In this document: piece by piece, positions 21,903-31,025 of the stretch
Layout: each line of letters opens with the position of its first letter
Numbering within the stretch: position 1 is the stretch's first letter
NCBI GenBank assembly: GCA_963921405.1
Contig: OY992892.1
Coordinates: 35,115,896-35,179,895 of the forward strand
Reading direction: 5' to 3'
Source of the DNA: Cepaea hortensis
Lineage: Eukaryota; Mollusca; Gastropoda; Stylommatophora; Helicidae
DNA length: 64,000 nt
Notes under the pieces: model-generated
What the model was told of the DNA's origin: nothing
Seen by the model: the letters and a program-made list of their open reading frames with translations, nothing else
Database searches by the model: none
Translations under genes and position numbers: made by a program

Positions 21903-22166
21903 ATGGACGAAGACATTGTGGAAACTACTGTACTGCGCCCACAAAATAACTCACCCAGCGAAAGAACCTCATTCTGGCCGTTTTTTGGTCAACGGGTGCC
22001 GCGAACAGAGATTGTCTTCTTCTGTCAGATGGTAGTTATATATACCATAATTGCTGTATCACTATTCAATCTGTCTCGAAGCGACATCGAAGCAACCGAG
22101 GGTAAGGTGTGGATTGCGCTAATGAGTAGTTGTCTGGGTTACATGTTACCTAACCCTAAACTATGA
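21903..22166 (+). CDS. Small two-helix membrane protein, conserved Polinton type
   Basis: 87 residues, starting immediately after the integrase stop (TAA then ATG). A polar N-terminus leads to FFGQRVPRTEIVFF, then a predicted transmembrane helix at about 36-58 (VVIYTIIAVSLFNL) and a second at about 68-83 (VWIALMSSCLGYMLP). The RVPRTEIVFFCQ and SSCLGYMLPNP blocks look like those in many Polintons, where the protein is unassigned. A role in capsid assembly sites or membrane passage is a guess. It ends in ATGA, overlapping the penton gene by four bases. Confidence 0.85.
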   Translation: MDEDIVETTVLRPQNNSPSERTSFWPFFGQRVPRTEIVFFCQMVVIYTIIAVSLFNLSRSDIEATEGKVWIALMSSCLGYMLPNPKL

Positions 22167-22891
22167 GTTTCTACGTGACATTACCGAGCAATGCTTCACC
22201 GAATATGTTTCCCAACAACACTCCAGGTCACTATTTCGTCAAGTTACCGCAGACTATTGAGGTGAGTCAACAATACGAAGTGGGTCTGGCCGAAATTCAA
22301 TTTCCCAACTACTACTGCAACGTGCTAGAGAATGAAGTCTGGATAAGATACACCGCACCCAATGGAGAAGTAGTAAGAAAGACATGTCCCCCGGGTCTCT
22401 ACAACTCACCAGACACATTTATAGCTGCGCTGAATCGACTAATGAAAGATCGGAAGGTGGACGACCAGCTCTGTGTTCTATTCCACTTCAACAAGGCAGC
22501 AAAGAAAGTCAGTGTAAAAATACTCGAGCCTGGGGCCACTGTTACCTTTAGTGAAAAGTTGCATGAGATATTAGATATAATTGAAGCTGAAGGGGGGATA
22601 GATGTAAATAACGACCTGCAAAATGTCTACGTCTACTGCGATCTCATAGCGGCAAGACCAGTCGGAGACGTCATGGTCCCACTACTAAGAACGGTCCCGA
22701 TCATGAATCAGCTCTCGAACTCGGTGTTTCGCGCCTACGACAAACCCCACTATGTCCCACTGAGTCGGTACTCCTTCGACATGGTGGAAATCCTTTTAAC
22801 CACCGATACGGGCACAACGATCTCATTTACAGCTGGAACTTCAGTGCTAACGCTACATTTTCGAACTCGGAAACAGTCAGACCTGGAATAA
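22163..22891 (+). CDS. Minor capsid (penton-like, single jelly-roll) protein
   Basis: 242 residues. The N-terminal region MSFYVTLPSNAS, then YFVKLPQTIEVS and YEVGLAEIQFP (about 24-48), is the conserved opening of Polinton penton-type proteins (called PX in older nomenclature). The rest is predicted beta-rich with no long helix, and the C-terminal strand FTAGTSVLTLHFR resembles a jelly-roll closing strand. It would form the pentameric vertex beside the major capsid protein. Identification rests on the N-terminal signature, the length and the position two genes before the major capsid protein. Confidence 0.88.
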   Translation: MSFYVTLPSNASPNMFPNNTPGHYFVKLPQTIEVSQQYEVGLAEIQFPNYYCNVLENEVWIRYTAPNGEVVRKTCPPGLYNSPDTFIAALNRLMKDRKVDDQLCVLFHFNKAAKKVSVKILEPGATVTFSEKLHEILDIIEAEGGIDVNNDLQNVYVYCDLIAARPVGDVMVPLLRTVPIMNQLSNSVFRAYDKPHYVPLSRYSFDMVEILLTTDTGTTISFTAGTSVLTLHFRTRKQSDLE

Positions 22892-23337
22892 TGGTGAAAT
22901 ACGTGGCGCTACGTCGAAATCCCAAACTGTACGAAGACTTTTACTGCAACCAAGCTGGACATGGCATGCCAGTGTTTGTGGGTGGTCGGAGTCAGAGAGG
23001 ACGTGGTATCGGTAGTTTCTTCAGTGGTCTCGGTCGCACGATTCTACCCTGGTTAAAGACAGGCGGTAAGGCCTTACTCAGAGAAGGTGTCGGTACCGGA
23101 CTGAAAGTGGCCCAAGACGCCTTAGCTGGTAGGAATGTTGGGGAAGCCTTTAAAGAACACGCTAAGCAAGCCGGTCAACGCTTACTGAAAGGAGCTGTCG
23201 ATCATGTTAGCCAATCAGGTAGCGGTATTAGAAGAAAGAGACGGGCAGCGCCACCTGGTAAACCTAGTAAACGTATAAAACTAACCCCCGCAGCTCGCCG
23301 AGCTCATAAGAAGAAGTATTCGGATATCTTCGCATAA
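22891..23337 (+). CDS. Basic Gly-rich virion protein (core/pVI-like candidate)
   Basis: 148 residues, with a TAATG junction with the penton gene. The order is a Tyr-rich N-terminus (FYCNQAGHGMPVF), a Gly/Arg stretch (GGRSQRGRGIGS), an amphipathic hydrophobic segment at about 38-58 (FFSGLGRTILPWLK), a helical Ala/Lys region, and a basic nuclear-signal-like tail (IRRKRRAAPPGKPSKRIK, about 113-130) ending YSDIFA. The layout resembles adenovirus internal cement or core proteins cleaved by the viral protease, and Polintons usually carry it next to the major capsid gene. Function in DNA condensation or endosome exit is inferred. I found no strict adenain cleavage site by eye. Confidence 0.85.
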   Translation: MVKYVALRRNPKLYEDFYCNQAGHGMPVFVGGRSQRGRGIGSFFSGLGRTILPWLKTGGKALLREGVGTGLKVAQDALAGRNVGEAFKEHAKQAGQRLLKGAVDHVSQSGSGIRRKRRAAPPGKPSKRIKLTPAARRAHKKKYSDIFA

Positions 23338-24647
23338 TGGCTCTGATTCACCCCAACTCTTGTGAGTGTCTTCATTCTGGTCTGGATCTGTTCACTGTAC
23401 CTCCCACACAGACGGCGGTAGAAGAGGGGCAGTGTGTGGAGATACACCCACTCGCGTCACTAGCTCCAGGCGCACCTATAGAATTTACCATCTCAGGTGC
23501 CAGTGAAGAGTATCTGGACCTGTTTAATACTTTCTTACACGTCAGAGCTAAAGTCACACTACCCAATGGTGACAAACTACCACCCACGACCGACGTCGCT
23601 CCAGTCAACTATTACCTCCACAGTCTGTTTTCTCAAGTAGACGTCTCACTCAACGACACGTTAATCACCCCCAGTGAAAATACATACCCGTATAGAGCCT
23701 ACTTGGAGGCCACCCTGAACCACGGAGAGGAAGCCAAGAAAAGTCATCTCTCAGCAGCCCTCTATTACTATGATACAGCCAAGTTTCTCCATGAGACTCA
23801 AGGTGATAACAACAAAGGATTAAAAACAAGACGAGAACTAGCCAGTGAGAGTCAAGAAATAGATATGATGGGTCGACTACACACCGACATTTTTGTGCAA
23901 GACCGCTACATGATAAACGGTGTGGATGTGAAAATTAAGCTGACCCCTTCGAAATCCACCTTTAACCTCTTGGCCCCCGACGGTGCTGTTGGTTATTCAT
24001 CTATTATAACACATGCCACTCTGGTGGTTCGTAAAGCCAAACTAAATCCGGCCATCGCTCTCGCCCATGAGAAAGCCTTGATGAGAGCCAACGCGAAACT
24101 ACCGATCAAGCGTGTGGCATTGAAAACACTAGCTATCCCACAAGGAATGCTATCTCATACACAAGACAATCTGTTTATGAGTCAAACACCCACTCGTATA
24201 GTGATTGGTCTTATTACATCAGCCGCCTTTAACGGTACCTTCAAGGCTAATCCTTATAATTTTCAAACCTTTGGACTGACGTATCTGAACGTAACTGTCG
24301 ATGGACGATCGGCCACCAGCAAACCGTTAACTATTGACTTTGAACGTAATCAATACGTACGAGCCTTTTTTGGTACCAATCTAGCCATGGGTCTGGTGGG
24401 TAAAGACGCCGGTAATTCAATTGATTATACACAGTATAAACATGGCTATACTCTGTATGCCTTTGACCTGAGTCCCAGTTTACTAGACGGAGATCAGTTT
24501 GAAATGCCGAGGACCGGTCCTCTAACACTGGAATTTAAGTTCAATACACCCACCCCAGAACCATTACAAGTTATCGTCTACGCCGAGCACGACGGAATAA
24601 TTGAAATTTCCAAGACCAGACAAGTACTAACAGATTACGCTTCATAA
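23337..24647 (+). CDS. MCP: Major capsid protein (double jelly-roll)
   Basis: 436 residues, full length for a Polinton major capsid protein (PY in older nomenclature). The N-terminus has ECLHSGLDLFTVPPTQT and IHPLASLAPGAPIEFTIS, the conserved opening of this family. Further blocks NYYLHSLFSQVDVSLNDTLI and YPYRAYLEATLNHG correspond to the first jelly-roll, and the C-terminal half (ITSAAFNGTFKANPYNF, LQVIVYAEHDGIIEI) is the second. Trimers would build the pseudo-hexameric capsid lattice. It is joined on both sides by TAATG overlaps (with 22891-23337 and with the protease), so its dose may depend on reinitiation or leaky translation. No disruption is seen. Confidence 0.95.
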   Translation: MALIHPNSCECLHSGLDLFTVPPTQTAVEEGQCVEIHPLASLAPGAPIEFTISGASEEYLDLFNTFLHVRAKVTLPNGDKLPPTTDVAPVNYYLHSLFSQVDVSLNDTLITPSENTYPYRAYLEATLNHGEEAKKSHLSAALYYYDTAKFLHETQGDNNKGLKTRRELASESQEIDMMGRLHTDIFVQDRYMINGVDVKIKLTPSKSTFNLLAPDGAVGYSSIITHATLVVRKAKLNPAIALAHEKALMRANAKLPIKRVALKTLAIPQGMLSHTQDNLFMSQTPTRIVIGLITSAAFNGTFKANPYNFQTFGLTYLNVTVDGRSATSKPLTIDFERNQYVRAFFGTNLAMGLVGKDAGNSIDYTQYKHGYTLYAFDLSPSLLDGDQFEMPRTGPLTLEFKFNTPTPEPLQVIVYAEHDGIIEISKTRQVLTDYAS

Positions 24648-25159
24648 TGGATACAGAACAGATTACCCACATACTGTTAGCTGATAGATATGTTCGCCGG
24701 GTCCAGATCAGAGTATGTGCTCGCGATCAGTTGCCTAGACAAATAGATAGAACTAAACCAGTTGCTTTGGTGGTAAACACAGACCCTAGTAATCAACCTG
24801 GGTCCCACTGGGTTGCTCTGTATTATGACGGGTTAGGCAAATATGAATACTTTGATTCTTTTGGTTTACCACCCTTACATCCCGACATAATAAAATTTGT
24901 GGAGAAACATTCGGTTAGACCGCTAATGTACAATACGCGTGTCTTACAGGATGTACTGAGTAACACCTGTGGTCTTTACGCTATCTATTTCATCAAGCGG
25001 AAATGTCGTGGGGCGAGTATGCCGCGTATTCTGCAGGTGTTTTCAAATAAACAAAGGGTCAATGACCGGCTTGTAGGTCGATTAGTCAACCCGGCCAGAA
25101 AGGTCACGCAGCTGTTGCCAGTTAATGTAGGTCAACTGGTTTTGAATAGTTCTCGTTGA
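24647..25159 (+). CDS. PRO: Adenain-type cysteine protease (maturation protease)
   Basis: 170 residues, starting at a TAATG overlap with the capsid gene. It is of the Ulp1/adenovirus protease class: His54 (NQPGSHWVALYYD), Asp70 (YFDSFG), Gln101 (RVLQDVLSN) and nucleophile Cys108 (NTCGLYAIYF) fall in the required order and spacing. It would cleave capsid or core precursors during maturation. The stop (TGA at 25157-25159) overlaps a TTG codon that opens the next frame. All catalytic residues are present. Confidence 0.95.
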   Translation: MDTEQITHILLADRYVRRVQIRVCARDQLPRQIDRTKPVALVVNTDPSNQPGSHWVALYYDGLGKYEYFDSFGLPPLHPDIIKFVEKHSVRPLMYNTRVLQDVLSNTCGLYAIYFIKRKCRGASMPRILQVFSNKQRVNDRLVGRLVNPARKVTQLLPVNVGQLVLNSSR

Positions 25160-25233
25160 AACCGGTTTATCAGTGGTTCAACTACGGGTATATAAACCCG
25201 TGGTTGGTAACACTCGGTTATTGTGAACCGAAG

Positions 25234-25893
25234 ATGACTACCGAACTCAAGACCGTGCCTGCCAACTGCGTCTATATGACTCGTGGTGGTGAAACTGTTA
25301 GACCCGTGGGGGATGGTGTCAAGGCAGTATTTGTTTCATCGTTCAGAGGTGCGACTACATTGCATGTTCGCCGCTTCTTTGGGGAATCTGATAAAAAGTA
25401 TCCCACCAAGCAGGGTCTGACATTTACTCGACAGGAATACGAGCAATTGATATCGATGCAAAGTGGGATTCTAGCTGATTTTGACAGACTCGCAACCGTA
25501 CCAGGTCCTAACAGTGTTCAAGTCAAACAATTCACTAACCAACGTAAACCAGGGACTAAGCGTGTTCAAGCCAAGCCAGTCACTAATGATGTACAAGTCC
25601 AACTAGACTACCAAGCCGCCAACATTTATCCCGTCTACAGTATTCAACCAACCTACCAGATGTGTGACGATTTAAATAACCAGATGCCAACCTACCCAGC
25701 AGGCGATAACTACACAGCCAATGACAACTATCCCAATATGTTTGATGTACCCGACAGCCAGATGTTTAATGGTCAACCAACCTATAGCCCGATGTGTGAG
25801 CAGAGCCCACCAGCAAAGAGAGCAGTTACCGATGACCAAGCAGACAATTGTATAACACTAGGGGACCCAAGAAAGAAGAGACAACGTGTATAA
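25234..25893 (+). CDS. Polinton protein with probable PC4/p15-like ssDNA-binding domain
   Basis: 219 residues from the first ATG. The frame is open upstream to a TTG at 25156 that overlaps the protease stop, adding 26 plausible residues (QWFNYGYINPWLV), so a non-ATG reinitiation start is possible. Residues 28-86 follow the pattern of the PC4/Sub1 C-terminal domain: a strand with VSSFRGATTLHVRRFFGE, then YPTKQGLTFTRQEYEQL (Lys-x-Gly and Leu-x-x-x-x-Tyr) and a helix. PC4 proteins bind single-stranded DNA and affect transcription and repair. The C-terminal half is Gln/Asn/Pro/Tyr-rich and ends in a basic patch (PRKKRQRV). An AATAAA lies 15 nt beyond the stop. Domain call by eye only. Confidence 0.8.
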   Translation: MTTELKTVPANCVYMTRGGETVRPVGDGVKAVFVSSFRGATTLHVRRFFGESDKKYPTKQGLTFTRQEYEQLISMQSGILADFDRLATVPGPNSVQVKQFTNQRKPGTKRVQAKPVTNDVQVQLDYQAANIYPVYSIQPTYQMCDDLNNQMPTYPAGDNYTANDNYPNMFDVPDSQMFNGQPTYSPMCEQSPPAKRAVTDDQADNCITLGDPRKKRQRV

Positions 25894-25907
25894 CTATTCT
25901 TCTATGA

Positions 25908-25913
25908 AATAAA
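25908..25913 (+). terminator. Polyadenylation signal for the rightward gene cluster
   Basis: AATAAA 15 nt after the stop of the last rightward gene, followed by an A-rich tract and a T/GT-rich stretch (TTTGATTTTGTTATTTTTTT-like). The tightly packed junctions upstream leave no intergenic room for separate signals. Confidence 0.6.
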
Positions 25914-26502
25914 AAAAGAAAAAAAGAAAAACTTTGATTTTGTTATTTTTTTGTTTGTTCCTTTATTGTATATGTTTGCAGATCTGTTGTAGTCCAATGT
26001 ATTGGTATCTCTTTGTGGTAATATACCTGTGTGTATGTCTCTGTTCTTGTCTCACTGTACCACTGTGTGTTTTGTCTGTCTCAATTGGTCCACAGCTTTG
26101 AAATCATTCAACATTGATTCAACATGACAAACAACCTGGTGCTACAAACCACGACGAAACAAGAAATATGAACACAGGATGAAAACAACATGAAAACAAG
26201 GCAAGAAAGAGATGAAATCGCCGGTCATACCAATGAAATAAACACCAAACAAACCAATATTGGTTTTCATAACTCTTTTATTTTTCAGCAAGTCCACTAT
26301 GGGATACATATTCAATAGTGTACAAAATATATTCAACAAATATTACAATGGTAGTAATATCACAATGTATATTTTCAGCGCATTCAATACAAAATACATT
26401 AAAACTTTTCAATCTTTTTACAAATAGTATTCAGTGAAAATCCAACAGGGGGAAACATGTGACAGTCAACAACTTACAAAATCAATAACATAAAGTAACA
26501 AA
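25914..26502. other. Convergent intergenic region of the Polinton
   Basis: Non-coding AT-rich sequence between the two convergent transcription units. Nothing recognised beyond possible minus-strand AATAAA (TTTATTTTTC at about 26277). Confidence 0.5.
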
Positions 26503-26636
26503 CCATAAGCAATTTTATTGTCATAACACTCACTCAACAGTTTGCAAATCATAAGCAATTTTATTGTCATAACACTCACTCAACAGTTTGCAAATCATAA
26601 GCAATTTTATTGTCATAACACTCAACAGTTTGTAAA
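26503..26636 (-). repeat. Three tandem 46-bp repeats, each with a minus-strand AATAAA
   Basis: The unit starts CATAAGCAATTTTATTGTCA and continues TAACACTCACTCAACAGTTT. It is present twice complete and once with a short deletion. Each contains TTTATT, that is AATAAA on the strand of the polymerase gene, 160-290 bp past its stop, so the array may supply its poly(A) signal. Confidence 0.75.
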
Positions 26637-26792
26637 TCATAATCAACGCTATATGAGGCTTTTAAACATATGTACATCAATATAAAAAAAAATACAATGC
26701 TATGTAAACACACAAAAGTCTTTACATATCCATCTTATGATACATATTTTACATTAATAAGCAGCAACCTCAGCAGGACAAGGGTGTGAACG

Positions 26793-29700
26793 CTAAATGT
26801 CTAGCGGTGAGGTGGTGACATTGTCTGGGTGTACTTGTCTTTTAATGTATAAATAGGATAGAGAATTTCTGTGTTGTGTGTATGTGTACATAGCAGAGTC
26901 TTGAATTTTGAAACCGACATTTGTCCCCCCACTAGCTGTCTGTGTGTCGAGTACCTCTAAAAATGTGTCTTTGTTTAAGTGTGCATTGTGTTGTTTGGTG
27001 AGTCCTTTTGTACTTGTTTTATTGTACTCTCCGTAACAATGGTATGTTTTACTACACAAGGACACCATTCCTTTCCCCTCATATTCTAACTTAAATAACC
27101 CAGGGGTTCTCCTTTCATAGATTCTAACACTCTTACAGGCCTGACATGTATCATCATTAACTTCATGGCTGGGGCATGTCTCGGCCGGGAACCATGAATT
27201 ATAGACTTTAGTGTATTCTTCTCTAAGGTGTGGTCTAACGGCTTCGGCTAGTGTGGGTGTGCTAACGGCTAAATACAAACTGTCTGTATCCATTTCACAT
27301 AACTGAAAATCTTGCCTATCAATAAATGTATCTATGAAATCATAATAAAACTCTAACATTCTTAATTTGGCGTACTGGTAAACGAAAAAGCCTATCTGTA
27401 AAGGGAGATCCCATACTGTCCTCTTTTTTAAGCATTCAACCTCACAGATATCGTCGGTCAGTGGAGTCAATTTCTTAAACAAGGGATTGTTCACTAACTT
27501 GGTTGTATCAGCACTCTTACAGTAAGATACATCTGTATGTTTGGCCTTATTGGTTAGGGTCTTGCCATAGGCTGCATTACCCAACAACTTCATCGTCTCG
27601 GCCTTAATGGCCTGGGTATCATCAATGTCACCTTCGCGTCTGGCATCCGACACTTTATCCCCAAAAGTTTTAAAGCAGCTAACAGGCGTGTACTCAATGA
27701 TCTGGTATATGTTTGTGACCACTAAACCATGTGTCAAGTACCATTTTAATAATGGTGTGGCCAACAAGATTTTTTCCCCGCTATAGCTACCTATAAGTGT
27801 CCGTCTGGGACTTGTCAACAATTTATGCGACTCGGCGTACGTACGCATAAAGTCACCTATATGTTCTCTACCCACCTCAATGTTCTTGAAGATGGGTGTC
27901 ATCTCTGAGAAATGGTCTCTGAGATCAGCTGGCACCTCAATGTCACATTCGACTAACCCAAAAAGTGTGTCGGCTTTTACAGCCTCTAGAATTTTCGTCT
28001 GGGATATGGGGAAGCGCTCAAACCAGGGTTTGGCGGTTGGGAAGTTGGTCTTCATGAACTCTTTTAGGTCGTTGTCAGTCCTTTTTAGCGAATGCCATTC
28101 ACACTCCCACATTTCTTTTACAGTAACGTTAGCTTCTTTAACTAGATAGTTATGTATCTGTTGTGTCTTGGCAAATAAGTCTGTCAACTTTTTGTTGTTT
28201 ACGGGGTTAACGTCTCTATTCTTGGTCAAGGGGCAGTCGGGGTGTCCGTGAAATAAACAACCATGGAATTGATAAGCCGTCGTATTCTTCTTATCCCATC
28301 CATCTACTCTAATATTCTTACCACCCAATGCCATTTCACCCCCACTAAACTGTGTTTTCAAGTCTATCTGTTTTGTGTGTTGTACCCACGTTAACCACTC
28401 CCTACTCTGTCGTGCAAATTTGTTTATCTTGTGTGCTCTAAACCCATTGTCTGCTTTTCTAATCGTCGGGAAATCTGTGGGCATTTCTTGCATGATAGCC
28501 CACAGGTAGAGAGCATTAGCATCATAACCTTTCACACTCTGAACTGGTTTATCTTGTCTACCTCTAATGTGTGTTATGTCATTTTCATGGTGTCTATGAA
28601 AGATTATTGAGGGTCCCCCTACAATGTTACTTCTAATAGTGTCGTGTACCTCTTTCTGTCGAATACCACATAAGGAAAATGAGATGTCTTTGGGGAGGGT
28701 CCTAAACAGGTATTTTAAAGTGACCCCGGGGACAGAAATGGCGTCCTTAAACATGTCTACCCCTAACTCACCGTAAAATGTAACCTGTTTTTGTAAGGCA
28801 CTGAGAAAGGGATCGACATCTTTGTTGTTGTACCAGATTAGAAAATCTTTCAATGTCTTCATCTGGTACTTGCCCCAGACCTTCTGACATTCTTGGTACT
28901 CTGCCTCTGTAATGTTGGTGTTTTTAAGTTTGGAAAAGAAGGCTGCGTGTGGGGGTAGCTGTGTTTCCCTTAATTTATCTAAGTGTGTGATGTATTCATA
29001 GCAAAACTGGCCTTTTGTCTCGGTGATGCCATATGCCGCTAAATATTTTGCATAACTGAACCCTGGCGCTAAATAGTTGCTAATATCTAGGAATTTTAGC
29101 TTTTCAGTGGCGATACACATAAAGTTATTGTTTCTTTTCACTACAAATTTTAAAGGGGATTGTTTTACACAGTGCGAGATTAAAAACGGTTTAATTATGT
29201 TAAGATCGTATTTCCCTGAGTTGAACCCCAGCACCGGTAATTCTGTTAGATAACCATCGAACCTATCAATTAGTTTAGTTTTCTGTAGTTCCTCCAATTT
29301 TTTATATACCCCATCGAAAACCACCCGTAGTTCTGAATATGCTTTCTCAGCGACTTGATTCAGATACTCAAACATTCTGTCCACTAACTCCTGGGGGTCA
29401 CCTGATGAGATGAAGCATACAGGTGATTCAAAACCGGGGACATTGGAAGCTACTGAACAACTAAGGGGTATGTGTTTAGCTAAGAATTTCGTAGATTTGG
29501 TTTCCACAGGCAGCTTATAACTTTCAAAGTAACATTCGTAGTCGAAGGCGGCTCTGAATGGGTATACATAGCCAGGGTCTACTTTGAGTCCATGGTTTGA
29601 CAGTATTTCACATATGGTCTGTGGTGGGTTGTACACCCCGCCTTTAAACCACTCTTTAGTCTTACCCCCATTGCAGTTTTTACAGTGTCTTTCCATCTTC

Positions 29701-31025
29701 CAAAATTCCTTCCATAACTTCCCACATTTATCGCAACCAAAGGTCCGAGATGCCCTATCGATATCGTTAATATACATGACATGCTCTTTAAACAATAATA
29801 GTCTTAATGTTGCTTCATATTTCCCACTACCTCTAAGTTTGGGGATCAGATCCTGGGTCTCGTTGAACTCAAAAATATGGATATTAAGACCAAAACATTG
29901 TTCTAAAATAGGTACGTCAATTAGTTTAATCCCGGGAAAATTAGTTAAAGAAGGTATATTTTGATGTCTTCGCCACTTCTCAGTTAAATCCTTCGTGTCT
30001 TTCGTAAGATCCCCAACTTTAGCACCCCTACATACCGCCAGGGCTCTGAAGAAACAAAAATTATCTGAGTACTGTTTCGAGCTAGAGTCTTGTTGCAGTG
30101 TGTTAATGGCTTTATTTTGTATGATGTGTGTAGGAATATCAGATAAGCAACAACCTATGGGGAACTCGGGAATATGAAACACATAAAAGGACGTGGCCGC
30201 TACTGTTTCTATTGTGTACTTGGTGTCTGGCCGTTGTTGAGTAGCATATGTAAGAATATCGTGTTCGTGTACGGTGTTGATAAATGTGTCAAAGTCCTGT
30301 CTGTTGTTTATGAGAGGTGGGATATTTAGTACGGAGGCGTTGTTACATGATGCATGGAAGAAGTGAAAGTCTTGTGTCTCTCGGTGTCTAAGGACACTGT
30401 GGTGGCTGAAGTTTATTTTGAAGCGAGTAGTTTGAGTATTGAAGATCTTATTCAAGGCAGATGTCCAATTGATAGGGTGCTGTGTCTCTGGACTAATAAA
30501 GAACGTGTAGATAGACAGATGCTTGTTGATTTTGTGGTGTGTTTTGATGGTTTCCCAGTTGGCCCTGTATGTCTGTTGGATGGGTATTGGAAGTTTGTGT
30601 AATGTATATAATTCTTCGGCTTCTAAAAGGACTGCTTCCTCGTGTGCTAACTGCTCTAGAATATTTGTGTCTTGTTTCTGTTTTTTAGCATTGTGTGTCT
30701 GTGTTGAGGCTGGTCTTTTACGCGATGTTGATGCTACTGGTGCTGATGCTGATGATGATGTTGTTGATGATGCTGAAGGTGTAGAGGCTGATGATGCTGA
30801 TGACGATGATGCTAGTGTAGTTTCTATGGAAGTCTGGTGGTATGTACGTATGTGTCTTTGTAGACTATATTTTCTATTAAATGGCTTGTCACATATATGA
30901 CATTTATACATTTCATCAATGGTGGCGTGAACTGTCTTAGTGTGACGGGTTAGAGTGTGTTTTTCCTTGAACACTTTCCCACAGATAACACACGGGTAGC
31001 CTTCTTTCTGTTGAGGGGTGGCCAT
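26793..31025 (-). CDS. POLB: Protein-primed family B DNA polymerase with N-terminal zinc fingers
   Basis: 1410 residues from the ATG at 31025 (A at -3, G at +4). The open frame extends to a TTG at 31043, which I reject. Order: two C2H2 fingers (about 10-33 and 40-63); a Ser-rich linker with a basic nuclear-signal-like SRKRPASTQT...KKQK; an OTU-like DNFCFFRALA block (Asp321, Cys324) with later His415; a C2HC finger (Cys431, Cys434, His447, Cys451); exonuclease motifs DYECYF (495-500), FNSGKYDLN (Asn602, Asp607) and YNNKD (Tyr732, Asp736); polymerase motifs YDANALYLW (Asp835), KLLGNAAYGK (1146-1155) and MDTDS (Asp1246, Asp1248); and a late SKTY (Lys1326). Every catalytic motif is intact. It would replicate the linear element from a terminal protein. 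Confidence 0.97.
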   Translation of the reverse strand: MATPQQKEGYPCVICGKVFKEKHTLTRHTKTVHATIDEMYKCHICDKPFNRKYSLQRHIRTYHQTSIETTLASSSSASSASTPSASSTTSSSASAPVASTSRKRPASTQTHNAKKQKQDTNILEQLAHEEAVLLEAEELYTLHKLPIPIQQTYRANWETIKTHHKINKHLSIYTFFISPETQHPINWTSALNKIFNTQTTRFKINFSHHSVLRHRETQDFHFFHASCNNASVLNIPPLINNRQDFDTFINTVHEHDILTYATQQRPDTKYTIETVAATSFYVFHIPEFPIGCCLSDIPTHIIQNKAINTLQQDSSSKQYSDNFCFFRALAVCRGAKVGDLTKDTKDLTEKWRRHQNIPSLTNFPGIKLIDVPILEQCFGLNIHIFEFNETQDLIPKLRGSGKYEATLRLLLFKEHVMYINDIDRASRTFGCDKCGKLWKEFWKMERHCKNCNGGKTKEWFKGGVYNPPQTICEILSNHGLKVDPGYVYPFRAAFDYECYFESYKLPVETKSTKFLAKHIPLSCSVASNVPGFESPVCFISSGDPQELVDRMFEYLNQVAEKAYSELRVVFDGVYKKLEELQKTKLIDRFDGYLTELPVLGFNSGKYDLNIIKPFLISHCVKQSPLKFVVKRNNNFMCIATEKLKFLDISNYLAPGFSYAKYLAAYGITETKGQFCYEYITHLDKLRETQLPPHAAFFSKLKNTNITEAEYQECQKVWGKYQMKTLKDFLIWYNNKDVDPFLSALQKQVTFYGELGVDMFKDAISVPGVTLKYLFRTLPKDISFSLCGIRQKEVHDTIRSNIVGGPSIIFHRHHENDITHIRGRQDKPVQSVKGYDANALYLWAIMQEMPTDFPTIRKADNGFRAHKINKFARQSREWLTWVQHTKQIDLKTQFSGGEMALGGKNIRVDGWDKKNTTAYQFHGCLFHGHPDCPLTKNRDVNPVNNKKLTDLFAKTQQIHNYLVKEANVTVKEMWECEWHSLKRTDNDLKEFMKTNFPTAKPWFERFPISQTKILEAVKADTLFGLVECDIEVPADLRDHFSEMTPIFKNIEVGREHIGDFMRTYAESHKLLTSPRRTLIGSYSGEKILLATPLLKWYLTHGLVVTNIYQIIEYTPVSCFKTFGDKVSDARREGDIDDTQAIKAETMKLLGNAAYGKTLTNKAKHTDVSYCKSADTTKLVNNPLFKKLTPLTDDICEVECLKKRTVWDLPLQIGFFVYQYAKLRMLEFYYDFIDTFIDRQDFQLCEMDTDSLYLAVSTPTLAEAVRPHLREEYTKVYNSWFPAETCPSHEVNDDTCQACKSVRIYERRTPGLFKLEYEGKGMVSLCSKTYHCYGEYNKTSTKGLTKQHNAHLNKDTFLEVLDTQTASGGTNVGFKIQDSAMYTYTQHRNSLSYLYIKRQVHPDNVTTSPLDI

